A stretch of 64,000 nt of DNA, from positions 1-64,000 of the forward strand of contig MHAY01000091.1 in the NCBI GenBank assembly GCA_001804705.1, written 5' to 3'. Below are positions 18,038 to 26,204 of this stretch, in pieces. Positions within the stretch are counted from its first letter, which is position 1, and the number at the start of each line of letters is the position of its first letter. The DNA is from Ignavibacteria bacterium RIFOXYC2_FULL_35_21. GTDB lineage: Bacteria; Bacteroidota; Ignavibacteria; Kapaibacteriales; UBA2268. The translations under genes and the position numbers were made by a program. The notes beneath the pieces were generated by a model that saw nothing but the letters and a program-made list of their open reading frames with translations, had not been told where the DNA came from and ran no database searches.

Positions 18038-20296
18038 ATGAAAATCTGGCCCTTAAAGAAAAAATCAGGTTTATTCGTTAAAGATTTCAAACTTGGAGTT
18101 GACCCCAAAGCCGACCTCGAGTTTTTGCTTATGAATTGCAGAAATCAATACAAGTCATTTGATGAAGCACTCATTACCAAGGCATTCAACTGGTGCTATG
18201 ACACTCATAAAAATAAAATCCGTAAGTCAGGCAAACCATTTTATATACACCCTGTTTCGGTTGCTTTAATCGTAGTAAAAGAAATGCCTTTGGATGACAT
18301 TGCCGTTGTCTGTGCATTACTTCATAATGTTGTTGATGAAGGTAATTTATACGGCATAAAAGACATTCAAAATGAGTTCGGTGCTACTGTTGCAGAGATT
18401 ATCGAGCATATTATAAAAATCAAATATATCGAAGGACGCCAGATAGAGCATCTCGAAAATTATAGGAAGCTATTACTTGCTTTGTTCAAGGATGTCAGAA
18501 TCATACTCATTAAAATAGCCGACAGGCTCGACAATATGCGTTCTATTGAATTTCTCGAGGAGGAGAAACAAAAGAAAATGTCAGAAGAAACCCTTGAGAT
18601 TTATTCTGCATTTGCCCATAGGTTCGGATTAGGCTCTTTGAAATGGGAATTAGAGGATTTGGCTTTCAAAGTTCTGAATAAAGAAGCTTATGATGATATA
18701 AGTAATGCACTGAAGTTGAGAAGGGGGGACAGGGAAGATTTTATAGGGAATTTTACGAAACCAATTAGAAATAATCTTGCAAAAGATGAACTACTTAAAA
18801 GAAAAAATATAAAATTTGATATAATCGGCAGACCTAAACACATTTTCTCAATTTATACCAAAATGAAAGCCCGCGGATTGCCGATAAGTGAGTTATTCGA
18901 CTTATTTGCAATTCGAATTATTCTCGATACTGATGACAGTTCATACTGCTTTATTGTGTATGGAATAATCTCCGATATATACAAACCTGTTCCGGGAACT
19001 TTTAAGGATTATATTTCAAGTCCAAAGCAAAACGGCTACCAGTCCTTGCATACTGCCGTACTCGATACCAGCGGAAAACCTGTCGAAATTCAGATTCGCA
19101 CAAAAAAAATGGACGAGATTGCAGAAAAAGGTGTCGCATCCCATTTCAATTACAAAAGAGATTTCCTCCCTGCACAGTCTGTTCTGGATGACAGAAACAT
19201 CGAAGAGTGGATGGGATTGGTCAGAAATGTTTTTGAATATGCAGGCGATGAAACTCCCGAAGAGCTAATTGACAGCGTTAGAAAAAATCTGTTTAGCGAT
19301 GAGATTTTTGTATTCACTCCAACTTATGAATTCAGGAAATTTCCAAAAGATGCAACACCTCTCGATTTTGCTTTTGCAATTCACAGCGAGATTGGATTCC
19401 ATTGCATTGGTGCTAAGGTTAACGGTAAAGTAGTCCCTTTGGATTACAAGCTTCAGAGCGGTGATGTAATTGAGATACTTACTTCTAAGAACCAAAAACC
19501 AAAAAAGGATTGGTTAAAATGTGTTGTTACTCAAAGGGCAAGGAATAATATTCACAAATACCTCAAGGATGAAAAAAAGAGAGCCGAAGAGCGTGGTATG
19601 TCAATCTGGAAGGGCATTGTGAACAGGTATAATATTAAAGAAACTGAAGAATTCATTTATGAAATGTTGAGTAAATTGAAGTTTGATACGATGAAGAATT
19701 TCTTCCAGTCACTCGGCTCGACAAGCTTCGATGTATCCGTTGTTTATGAGTTCCTTGCAGACAAAAAAATTAATTTGTCACTGAATCATATTAACGGGGA
19801 AGATTTGCTCCCAGATAAAGACACTCCCCAGATGAAAGATGCACAGGACAGTATCGGTATAAAAATAAAGAATGCCTCGATTAATGTATCGTATGCAGGA
19901 TGCTGTCATCCACTGCCGGGAGATGCAATAATAGGGCATATCAAGGAAGGAAAAGAAATCATCGTCCATCGAAAAAACTGCCGGCATGTCAAACACATGA
20001 TCGAAACTCATCAACAAATATTATTTGATATGGATTGGTCTAATCTCATTCACAAGGATTTCACAATTAAAATCAGAATAGTCGCAGAGGAAAAGCCGGA
20101 AATTCTGAATATGATTACTTCAAAAATTCTTTCGCTCAAAAAAGTGAATTTCAGGGGTCTGAATATAAACAGCATTGATGAGGGATTGGAAGGCATTATA
20201 ACTGCTAACGTACACAGCATAGAAGATATGACTACATTGTTCGAAAGACTTCGTCAGTTGAATGGGATTAAATCTGTGGAGAGGTATAATGAGTAA
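18038..20296 (+). CDS. rel: RelA/SpoT-family (p)ppGpp synthetase with degraded hydrolase motif
   Basis: A 752-residue long RSH protein: HD domain (residues about 40-190), synthetase (about 250-375), TGS, zinc-finger-like and ACT domains. The synthetase looks intact: GRPKHIFSIYTKM, Asp287 in FDLFAIRII, TFKDYISSPKQNGYQSLHT, and Glu349 in VEIQIRT. In the hydrolase domain His71 and Asp162 are kept. The HD pair is His96-Asn97, and the adjoining E-D of the family is D-E (residues 100-101). Hydrolysis is therefore probably weak or lost. A CC-containing zinc motif (YAGCCHPLPGD) is near residue 640. The start at ATG 18038 has AAAGGA upstream; a longer frame from 17972 would overlap the cupin gene. Confidence 0.9.
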   Translation: MKIWPLKKKSGLFVKDFKLGVDPKADLEFLLMNCRNQYKSFDEALITKAFNWCYDTHKNKIRKSGKPFYIHPVSVALIVVKEMPLDDIAVVCALLHNVVDEGNLYGIKDIQNEFGATVAEIIEHIIKIKYIEGRQIEHLENYRKLLLALFKDVRIILIKIADRLDNMRSIEFLEEEKQKKMSEETLEIYSAFAHRFGLGSLKWELEDLAFKVLNKEAYDDISNALKLRRGDREDFIGNFTKPIRNNLAKDELLKRKNIKFDIIGRPKHIFSIYTKMKARGLPISELFDLFAIRIILDTDDSSYCFIVYGIISDIYKPVPGTFKDYISSPKQNGYQSLHTAVLDTSGKPVEIQIRTKKMDEIAEKGVASHFNYKRDFLPAQSVLDDRNIEEWMGLVRNVFEYAGDETPEELIDSVRKNLFSDEIFVFTPTYEFRKFPKDATPLDFAFAIHSEIGFHCIGAKVNGKVVPLDYKLQSGDVIEILTSKNQKPKKDWLKCVVTQRARNNIHKYLKDEKKRAEERGMSIWKGIVNRYNIKETEEFIYEMLSKLKFDTMKNFFQSLGSTSFDVSVVYEFLADKKINLSLNHINGEDLLPDKDTPQMKDAQDSIGIKIKNASINVSYAGCCHPLPGDAIIGHIKEGKEIIVHRKNCRHVKHMIETHQQILFDMDWSNLIHKDFTIKIRIVAEEKPEILNMITSKILSLKKVNFRGLNINSIDEGLEGIITANVHSIEDMTTLFERLRQLNGIKSVERYNE

Positions 20297-20323
20297 ACTC
20301 TCAACACTGTTGAGAGTTTTTTT
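20296..20323 (+). terminator. Rho-independent terminator of rel
   Basis: AACTCTCAA (20296-20304) pairs perfectly with TTGAGAGTT (20310-20318) around a 5-base loop, followed by further T residues. It overlaps the stop codon of rel. A partial copy of the same hairpin occurs at 21405-21427 without a T-run. Confidence 0.85.
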
Positions 20324-20324
20324 A

Positions 20325-20370
20325 TTGCTTTTATCATTTCTTGTTTGTAGATTTAGAATAACCGAATTGC
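20325..20370 (+). repeat. 46-bp direct repeat, left copy
   Basis: By hand count, 40 of 46 bases match 23214-23259 in the same orientation (both begin TTGCTTTTATCATTTCT). The two copies bracket about 2.84 kb that holds the RelE-like gene, its partner and the GH130 gene. Confidence 0.7.
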
Positions 20371-20371
20371 A

Positions 20372-20794
20372 TTATATAAGAATAGCTGAGATATTATTTA
20401 TATCCAATTCCGACAAAGTATCATTTTCAAGCTCATCTGCATAATATTCAAGTAAATACCTTCTTTCATTTGTGGTCAAATCAACCTTAGATAGTTTACC
20501 TCTTTTTGAATAAATTTCACATAAAGTAACAGATTCTTTATTTGTATCAATTATCATATATAATCTAAATCCATCCCGTTTTGATAAATGACGGCATGAA
20601 TTACTTATTCTTCTTTTCACAAGAAAAATTGGAGATTCGGATATTATAATTGTAGAACTAATTAAAATTTCTTCATAGGTTTTAGAATTAAAATCAGAGG
20701 CAATATCTGAAGCACAACTTGAACAATGTCCTTTGTCTTTTTTTATTAAATTCTTTAGGCTTTTTCTAAAATTATCAATATAATAAAATATCAT
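20372..20794 (-). CDS. RelE-like protein, candidate toxin of a toxin-antitoxin pair
   Basis: A 140-residue protein not recognised with certainty. Residues about 60-110 (RRISNSCRHLSKRDGFRLYM, then IIDTNKESVTLCEIYSKRGK) resemble the late strands of RelE/ParE-superfamily toxins, where FRLxY-xxD-xxxxVxLxEIYxKG is common. The N-terminal third (C-S-S-C near residue 24) is unlike them. It overlaps the upstream partner by 4 bases, as toxin-antitoxin genes often do. Its stop codon lies directly beside a 46-bp direct repeat, suggesting arrival by transfer. Confidence 0.45.
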   Translation of the reverse strand: MIFYYIDNFRKSLKNLIKKDKGHCSSCASDIASDFNSKTYEEILISSTIIISESPIFLVKRRISNSCRHLSKRDGFRLYMIIDTNKESVTLCEIYSKRGKLSKVDLTTNERRYLLEYYADELENDTLSELDINNISAILI

Positions 20795-21234
20795 TTAGAC
20801 AATTCTTTTATTCTTTTTATCAATTTAAGAGCTTTTTTATCACTAGGATATGTATTTAATCTATAATCTAAATCTTCGATGATTTCTTTTAAATTGTCTA
20901 ATTCATCGTTAAATTCATCAATAGAATTTTTTAAAGCAGATTTTAACGAAGGATTTTTTTTAAAATTATTTATGAAATCCAAGCTTATTTTGTAAGTTTT
21001 TTTCAAGTTTTCAAAAATTTCTATTTTGGAATTATCAATATCATTAGAATATTCTAATAAAATATTATTTAATTCACTTAATGAATTTGTCAGAATATCA
21101 ATTTGAACTTTACATTCATTGATAAAATCAAGATATTTATTGATTGTATCTTCGTTATCAAACTTATTTTTTTCTCTGATAAATTTATCAGACGATTTTC
21201 CAATTTTATCATTTATGTTTATAGATGTACTCAT
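20791..21234 (-). CDS. Coiled-coil protein, candidate antitoxin
   Basis: This 147-residue protein has no recognised domain. It is very rich in Asn, Asp, Lys, Ile and Leu, with heptad-like leucines through residues about 25-140 (for example IDILTNSLSELNNILLEYSN), so a long helical or coiled-coil structure is likely. It is the first gene of a two-gene unit and overlaps the RelE-like gene by 4 bases. No DNA-binding motif is visible. The role as antitoxin is inferred from arrangement alone. Confidence 0.45.
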   Translation of the reverse strand: MSTSININDKIGKSSDKFIREKNKFDNEDTINKYLDFINECKVQIDILTNSLSELNNILLEYSNDIDNSKIEIFENLKKTYKISLDFINNFKKNPSLKSALKNSIDEFNDELDNLKEIIEDLDYRLNTYPSDKKALKLIKRIKELSK

Positions 21235-21593
21235 TCAAGACCTTTATTATACATATATTTTCTGAAATACTATTAATAAATTCAAATCTAAAATATTATG
21301 ACGATTACTACAAATAATACTTTTACTTTTCCTGTCAAAGTAAAGCTATTTCTTTTGTGATTCTTCAAATAGTATTAAAATGCCTTGATTTATCAATATT
21401 ATCCAAAACTCTCAACACTGTCGAGAGAATTACACCCAAATTCTGAAAATTCTTTAGTGATATTGAGATTATAAAATTAACTAAGGCAGGGGAATTTATT
21501 TTCCATGCCGAATTATTTTTCGAAAAATTGTGCTTATTTTTAGTGAATATATTATATTTGCAAATTAAATTTTAGAATAAAAAATAGAGAACT
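21235..21593. other. Intergenic region between divergent genes
   Basis: This gap between the candidate antitoxin gene and the GH130 gene holds no gene. It contains a partial copy of the rel terminator hairpin (21405-21427) and a promoter-like site for the GH130 gene (21528-21560). Confidence 0.6.
21528..21560 (+). promoter_or_regulatory. Bacteroidota-type promoter upstream of GH130 gene
   Basis: TTG at 21528-21530 and TATATTTG (TAnnTTTG) at 21553-21560, 22 bases apart, fit the -33/-7 pattern of Bacteroidota primary sigma factors. The ATG follows 33 bases downstream. Confidence 0.5.
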
Positions 21594-23066
21594 ATGCAAG
21601 TTACTGTAACCAGAAAGGATAGTAAATTTCTCCCTGACCCCAGCAGGGTAATAGCCCGTTTTCTTTATAGTAATGACGAAAGAAGTGCAGATATAATCCG
21701 AAAGGTATTGGCTATGTCTGAAAGTGAGGTAAATACAGCATTAAGCCAGGTGCTGAGAGGTTTTTCCATACGTCATAGAAATATTTCAAAAATATTTGAG
21801 ATGCATTATAATAAATTGAATAACCTGTTTAAAGAAATGGATATAAACCAGGAGAACCTTGATCTATCCAGAAAAGCACTTATCGGCTCGTATTTTACAA
21901 TGGAATATTCCATTGAATCGGCAGCTTTTTTTAATCCATCCATCGTAGAAGATCCGGATCAGTCGGAATTAATGCCGGATGAAAAAAGAGTGATTTTTAG
22001 TTTCAGGGCAACCGGCGAAGGGCATATTTCTTCCATTGTTTTTCGTTCAGCTATTATTGATAAGAATAATAATCTGATTATTGAACCTGTCGGCAAAATG
22101 CTGGCAGAAGCAGAGATAATCAAAAGGTATATTTACTATAAAAAATCCTTTATAAAGAAGTTGGATGAAATGCGTGGTTTCGATAATGAAATTTCTCCTG
22201 ACTTTGTATTAGAAAAATTGGCTGACAATTTTACATATGGTGAATTGAAAAGGTTAATTGAAGAAATAAGAAAAACGCATCAGCTTTCGACTATTGAAGA
22301 ATTAATCATTAATCGAATGATGTGGCTGGCAAAATCTCACTACGAACTTGAATTTTCACTTGATTCTGCAATTTCTGAGAGAGTTATTTTTCCAACCTCC
22401 GAAACCGAAAGAAATGGCATTGAAGATGCTCGCTTTGTTAAATTCACAGACGATAACGGCGAAGTAACTTACTATGCTACCTATACTGCTTATGATGGCA
22501 TAACCATATTACCGAAATTACTTGAAACCAAAAATTTCTATCATTTCAAAGTATTACCCATTAATGGTGAAATAGCCCGGAACAAAGGAATGGCATTGTT
22601 CCCCAGAAAGTTCAACGGTAAATATGCCATGCTGTGCAGACCGGATGGAGTAAACAATTATATAGCTTATTCGGATAATATCAATATCTGGCGGGAAGCC
22701 AAACTCATTCAGAAACCAAAATATCCATGGGAACTGATACAGGTTGGAAATTGCGGCTCACCTGTCGAGACGGAAGAAGGCTGGCTAGTTATTACACACG
22801 GAGTAGGTCCCATGAGGGAATACGTTTTAGGAGCATCCTTGTATGAACTGGATAATCCTGAAAAAGAAATAGGTAGGCTGAAGACGCCTTTGCTGGCTCC
22901 CAATGATGAAGAAAGGGAAGGATATGTGCCCAATGTCGTTTACTCCTGCGGTTCTATTGTCCACAATGGCAACCTGATTATTCCTTATGCCAAGTCAGAC
23001 TTTTCTTCAACTTATGCCTGCATTAATTTAAGAGAACTCTTAGATGAACTTAAGAACTCAAGGTAG
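21594..23066 (+). CDS. Glycoside hydrolase family 130-like protein (glycosidase/phosphorylase)
   Basis: A 490-residue protein. The first about 120 residues are a helical extension starting VTRKDSKFLPDPSRVIARF, as in the long GH130-like proteins of Bacteroidota. The C-terminal five-bladed propeller carries the GIEDARFVKF block with the catalytic-site Asp, then NKGMALFPRKFNGKYAMLCR, then VGNCGSPVETEEGWLVITHG. GH130 enzymes split beta-mannosides, usually by phosphorolysis. The absence of a signal peptide indicates a cytoplasmic enzyme. It has its own promoter-like site. The exact substrate is unknown. Confidence 0.85.
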   Translation: MQVTVTRKDSKFLPDPSRVIARFLYSNDERSADIIRKVLAMSESEVNTALSQVLRGFSIRHRNISKIFEMHYNKLNNLFKEMDINQENLDLSRKALIGSYFTMEYSIESAAFFNPSIVEDPDQSELMPDEKRVIFSFRATGEGHISSIVFRSAIIDKNNNLIIEPVGKMLAEAEIIKRYIYYKKSFIKKLDEMRGFDNEISPDFVLEKLADNFTYGELKRLIEEIRKTHQLSTIEELIINRMMWLAKSHYELEFSLDSAISERVIFPTSETERNGIEDARFVKFTDDNGEVTYYATYTAYDGITILPKLLETKNFYHFKVLPINGEIARNKGMALFPRKFNGKYAMLCRPDGVNNYIAYSDNINIWREAKLIQKPKYPWELIQVGNCGSPVETEEGWLVITHGVGPMREYVLGASLYELDNPEKEIGRLKTPLLAPNDEEREGYVPNVVYSCGSIVHNGNLIIPYAKSDFSSTYACINLRELLDELKNSR

Positions 23067-23119
23067 CAAGAGCGGCAGTAAAATATTTGCTTAAAAAACT
23101 GATTCACAATTTAGACTAT

Positions 23120-23207
23120 TAGGCTTTTAGGTTGTTAGGCTGTTAGGTTGATAGGTTGAAAGGCTAAAAGGCTAATAGCCTAAAAGTCTAACAGTCTAAT
23201 AGCTGAA
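23120..23207. repeat. 8-bp-period repeat that folds back on itself
   Basis: Eleven consecutive 8-base units are visible. The first units follow TAGGYTnn (taggcttt, taggttgt, taggctgt, taggttga twice). The later ones follow the complementary form nAGnCTAA (tagcctaa, aagtctaa, cagtctaa). The array is therefore both tandem and inverted and can form a long imperfect hairpin after the GH130 gene. Confidence 0.75.
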
Positions 23208-23213
23208 TATTTG

Positions 23214-23259
23214 TTGCTTTTATCATTTCTCATTCGTAGATTAAGCAAAACCGAATTGC
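23214..23259 (+). repeat. 46-bp direct repeat, right copy
   Basis: Matches 20325-20370 at 40 of 46 bases by hand count. See the left copy for the segment enclosed. Confidence 0.7.
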
Positions 23260-23306
23260 TATATAAAAGATAATAATTGAATATATATAAATTTACTTAG
23301 TGTTTT

Positions 23307-24044
23307 ATGAAACGTATCATTTTTTTATTATTACTATTTTTTAGTTGCAATTTTGCATTTGGACAAGGAGAAATGCTAGCAAATGCGCTTGAACCGGGGA
23401 TAATGCATCCTATTATAATAGGAGTGTTAGGAGGTATCAATTTACCTTTATCGCCTTCAGAATTAGTTAATAAACCGACAACGGCTACACAATATGTACA
23501 GCAATCGCTGTTAAACGGGCTCAATGGTCTGGGATTTCAATCTACTTACAATTTTGGTATTGTTGCGAAATATACTTTATCCAAAAAATTTCTTTTGGGT
23601 GCAAATATCGAATACTCCGGGTGGAAAAGTATTAACTCCTGCAATTGTAATGATACAATTGGCAAAAGCGAAAACAAATTGACATTGTTCCATTTTGGCT
23701 TTTTTTTACAGTATTTTATATATAAAAATCTCTATGCTGTTCCCGAAATTAGTTTCAATATATTGGGAGCAAGAGTAACTGAAAACTCGGTACGTGGAAA
23801 TCTTGACTTTTCGAAAAGCTATCCCAGAATCGGTGCCGGGCTTGGCTTGGGTTATGAGATTCCGCTAACAAATAAATTTACTTTTGATTTATCGGCAAAG
23901 AGACAATTCCTTAATTTGTTGCTCAATAAAGAAAACCACAATACAAATTCAGAATCGGAATCTTTAATTAATTCAAAAAATGAAACAAAAGAGGCAACGC
24001 TCTTTATTCTTTCTTTTAACATAGGAATATTATTTACTTTATAA
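23307..24044 (+). CDS. Outer membrane beta-barrel protein (porin-like family)
   Basis: A 245-residue secreted protein with a clear signal peptide (MKRIIFLLLLFFSCNFAFGQ, cleavage after about residue 19). It then shows alternating strands with GIVAKYTLSKKFLLGANIEY, ENKLTLFHFGFFLQYFIYKN and a final FILSFNIGILFTL. The pattern fits the small 8-stranded barrels (PorT/OMP_b-brl type) common in Bacteroidota. The ligand is unknown. It lies 20 bases before a lipoprotein gene and may share its transcript. Confidence 0.7.
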   Translation: MKRIIFLLLLFFSCNFAFGQGEMLANALEPGIMHPIIIGVLGGINLPLSPSELVNKPTTATQYVQQSLLNGLNGLGFQSTYNFGIVAKYTLSKKFLLGANIEYSGWKSINSCNCNDTIGKSENKLTLFHFGFFLQYFIYKNLYAVPEISFNILGARVTENSVRGNLDFSKSYPRIGAGLGLGYEIPLTNKFTFDLSAKRQFLNLLLNKENHNTNSESESLINSKNETKEATLFILSFNIGILFTL

Positions 24045-24064
24045 TTTTCATGCAGGTGAAAAAT

Positions 24065-24736
24065 ATGAAAAAAATAAATTTATCACTTATTATAATTTTT
24101 GCTTTCATTTTTATTAAATGCACTGTTAATAATGATAATATTTTAATAGATGGGAGTATAGTACCGAATGAAACTGTTAAAATTTGTAATCAGGTATGGA
24201 TGACAAAAAATCTCGATGTTGACCACTATCGCAATGGTGATTCGATAACAGAAGTAAGAGATTCGATATTATGGGGAAATTTAACTACAGGTGCTTGGTG
24301 TTATTACAACAACGACCCTGCAATGGGAGCAATTTATGGAAAGCTATACAATTGGTTTGCTGTAAATGACCCACGTGGTTTGGCACCCGAAGGATGGCAT
24401 ATTCCGAGCGAAGAAGAATGGATGGAATTAGAAAATTGCTTAGGTGGTTCAGATATAGCAGGTGGTAAAATGAAAGCGATATGCACTAATTATTGGCAAA
24501 GTCCAAACGAAGGAGCAACAAACGAGAGTGGCTTTTACGCCCTACCGGGTGGTTACCGCTCATACTATGATAATGGAATGTTCTACGAGGTTGGTTTGGA
24601 CGGTCACTGGTGGTCTTCGACCGAGGCTTCTACATATACCGCATGGTACTGGGAAGTGACCTACCGTGACGCTACTATTGGTAGATTCGATCTAAATAAG
24701 GTGAATGGGTTTTCAGTTCGTTGCATCAAGGATTAA
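24065..24736 (+). CDS. Lipoprotein with FISUMP domain
   Basis: A 223-residue lipoprotein: the signal peptide MKKINLSLIIIFAFIFIKC ends at lipobox Cys19. Residues about 45-223 form a FISUMP domain (Fibrobacter succinogenes major paralogous domain): ICNQVWMTKNLDVDHYRNGD, YGKLYNWFAVNDPRGLAPEG, WHIPSEEEW, SGFYALPGGYRS, and the closing WWSSTEAS and GFSVRCIKD. Such proteins sit on the cell surface; their function is unknown. The start is at ATG 24065 because AGGTGA lies 8 bases upstream; a shorter-spaced ATG at 24050 is less likely. Confidence 0.83.
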   Translation: MKKINLSLIIIFAFIFIKCTVNNDNILIDGSIVPNETVKICNQVWMTKNLDVDHYRNGDSITEVRDSILWGNLTTGAWCYYNNDPAMGAIYGKLYNWFAVNDPRGLAPEGWHIPSEEEWMELENCLGGSDIAGGKMKAICTNYWQSPNEGATNESGFYALPGGYRSYYDNGMFYEVGLDGHWWSSTEASTYTAWYWEVTYRDATIGRFDLNKVNGFSVRCIKD

Positions 24737-24744
24737 TTAAGGAG

Positions 24745-24882
24745 GTGGTGAAATACTTAGATAGTTCTGAAACTAGTAAATCAACTTATATATGTGATAA
24801 TAAGGGAAATAAGATTGAGGAGGTGTGGTATAATAACTTGAATAAACCTTCTCATAAATTTGAATATTTATATTCAAAATAA
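24745..24882 (+). pseudogene. C-terminal fragment of a YD/RHS-like repeat protein
   Basis: A 45-codon frame beginning GTG GTG next to AAGGAGG ends in TAA. Its sequence DNKGNKIEEVWYNNLNKPSH, ending FEYLYSK, looks like one or two units of the Y-D-x-x-G-N repeats found in RHS-like or wall-associated proteins. Only the last units remain. The Shine-Dalgarno sequence touches the start codon, so translation is doubtful. Confidence 0.5.
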
Positions 24883-25001
24883 TAAATACTTTTTTAATTT
24901 AAAATTCGTCAGAAAAGATGATAATACTTATGTATCAAAAAAATATTTTTGTAAATTTCATAATAACTAAAATGGAAACATTTTTCTAAGGAGAATAAAT
25001 T

Positions 25002-25346
25002 ATGATACAAGATGGAATAATATATTTGAAACTAAGTAAAGAATTTTCTATAACTCCAGGTCCAAGAAAAAAGGAAGAGGGTAAATTTTCTGGAGAATTA
25101 TTTTTAAATTCATTACTAATTCCAAAATTCCAACAAGCATTGAAAGAAAATAATAAATTAGTTGTTGATTTGGATGGATCTGCTGGTTATGCATCTTCAT
25201 TTCTTGATGAAGCTTTTAGGGGATTATCAAGTAAATTTGGTAAGGATATTGTATTAAAAAATCTTGAAATCATCACAAATGAAGAACCATACTTGTATGA
25301 AGAAATTATATCCTATATAAAAGAATCATCATATGAATTTGCTTAA
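25002..25346 (+). CDS. STAS-like domain protein (DUF4325)
   Basis: A 114-residue protein. Residues 55-75 (LVVDLDGSAGYASSFLDEAF) match the core D-(x)-D-G-x-x-G-Y-x-S-S-F-L-x-E-A-F-G motif of DUF4325, a family related to anti-sigma-antagonist STAS domains. These proteins are thought to be switches; partner and signal are unknown. AAGGAG lies 8 bases before the ATG. The last 14 bases overlap the membrane-protein gene that follows, so the two form a coupled unit in an accessory region. Confidence 0.78.
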   Translation: MIQDGIIYLKLSKEFSITPGPRKKEEGKFSGELFLNSLLIPKFQQALKENNKLVVDLDGSAGYASSFLDEAFRGLSSKFGKDIVLKNLEIITNEEPYLYEEIISYIKESSYEFA

Positions 25347-25881
25347 ATATCTATTTTATTGGATTTTGGGGATTCTCTCATTCTTATTGTTTGATATATT
25401 ATATTTCAAAAAATTTGAATTTGATAATAAATTTAATATTGCTGATATACTTAATCTTTTTGTTACCTTAGCTGTAGGTTTTTTCATTGGGTCTATATTA
25501 AATAAACGAATAAGCGAAAAAAGAATTGAAAAAGATTTTTTAATAAAAAAATTCGATAACATCTCAGAACCTTTAGATAATATTTATCCATTATTGAGAG
25601 CTTCAATTGGTACTCCAATTGGATTCGGGATGCTGAATATTACAAACAATTTGCATATTTTTGGGTCTAAAATAAATAAAATAAAAAATATGTCCGAAAT
25701 TTCAAACTTGAATATTGATATCAAACCAATTAATGAACAAATTTCACAATTAAGGAGATTGCTTACATTAATACCTTTAAATTCTTCTTTTAGAATTGAT
25801 GTAATAAATGAATATAATAATATTTATGAATTAATTGAATTAGCTATTTATCGAATTATTGTTAAAATAAATAAAAAATGA
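25333..25881 (+). CDS. Membrane protein of unknown function, coupled to DUF4325
   Basis: A 182-residue protein. Two transmembrane helices lie at the N-terminus (residues about 4-24 and 38-58: YLFYWILGILSFLLFDILYF and LNLFVTLAVGFFIGSIL). A helical cytoplasmic part of about 120 residues rich in Asn, Ile and Lys follows. I do not recognise a family. Starting inside the DUF4325 gene suggests that the two proteins work together, the STAS-like protein perhaps docking on the cytoplasmic helices. That is inference. Confidence 0.6.
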   Translation: MNLLKYLFYWILGILSFLLFDILYFKKFEFDNKFNIADILNLFVTLAVGFFIGSILNKRISEKRIEKDFLIKKFDNISEPLDNIYPLLRASIGTPIGFGMLNITNNLHIFGSKINKIKNMSEISNLNIDIKPINEQISQLRRLLTLIPLNSSFRIDVINEYNNIYELIELAIYRIIVKINKK

Positions 25882-25984
25882 TTTGATTTTTTTTAACTGC
25901 CTCAATAGGGACTAACAAGATAATATTTTTTATAAGATATTGTTAATCGAATTTAAATTCTCTTATTTGTACCAATAATCACTT

Positions 25985-26012
25985 AAAAAAGCCTTGACTA
26001 CTCAAGGCTTTT
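25985..26012 (-). terminator. Terminator downstream of tRNA-like copy
   Basis: GCCTTGA (25991-25997), loop CTAC, TCAAGGC (26002-26008), flanked by A-runs and T-runs so that it works on both strands. A near-identical hairpin follows the other tRNA fragment at 27159-27184. Confidence 0.75.
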
Positions 26013-26025
26013 CTTTTATTCTTTG

Positions 26026-26100
26026 TAGCGGGGACAGGACTTGAACCTGTAACCTTCCCGATTAAGTATCGGGACTAGCTACCAATTGCTCCACCCCGCG
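26026..26100 (-). pseudogene. tRNA-fMet-like gene with altered anticodon arm (tRNA pseudogene)
   Basis: Read on the minus strand, both halves match the intact tRNA-fMet at 27323-27395 (acceptor CGCGGGG, identical T arm). The anticodon arm is replaced by TCCCGATACTTAATCGGGA, a 6-7 bp stem around ACTTA that is two bases longer than normal. It lacks U33 and any sensible anticodon. It is probably a decayed duplicate, though a tRNA-like RNA cannot be excluded. Confidence 0.7.
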
Positions 26101-26204
26101 GTATTTGGAAATTATTGGTTGTTTTAGATCGAGAAACATACCTCGTTTTAAAATGAAACATATATAAATTCGTTTCCAATTTTGATTTTTTTATTATTTT
26201 TATT

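Noticed and set aside
23112-23207. CRISPR array from the TAGGYTnn repeats
   Set aside because: Units are 8 bases without spacers and change to the complement; no cas genes are present.
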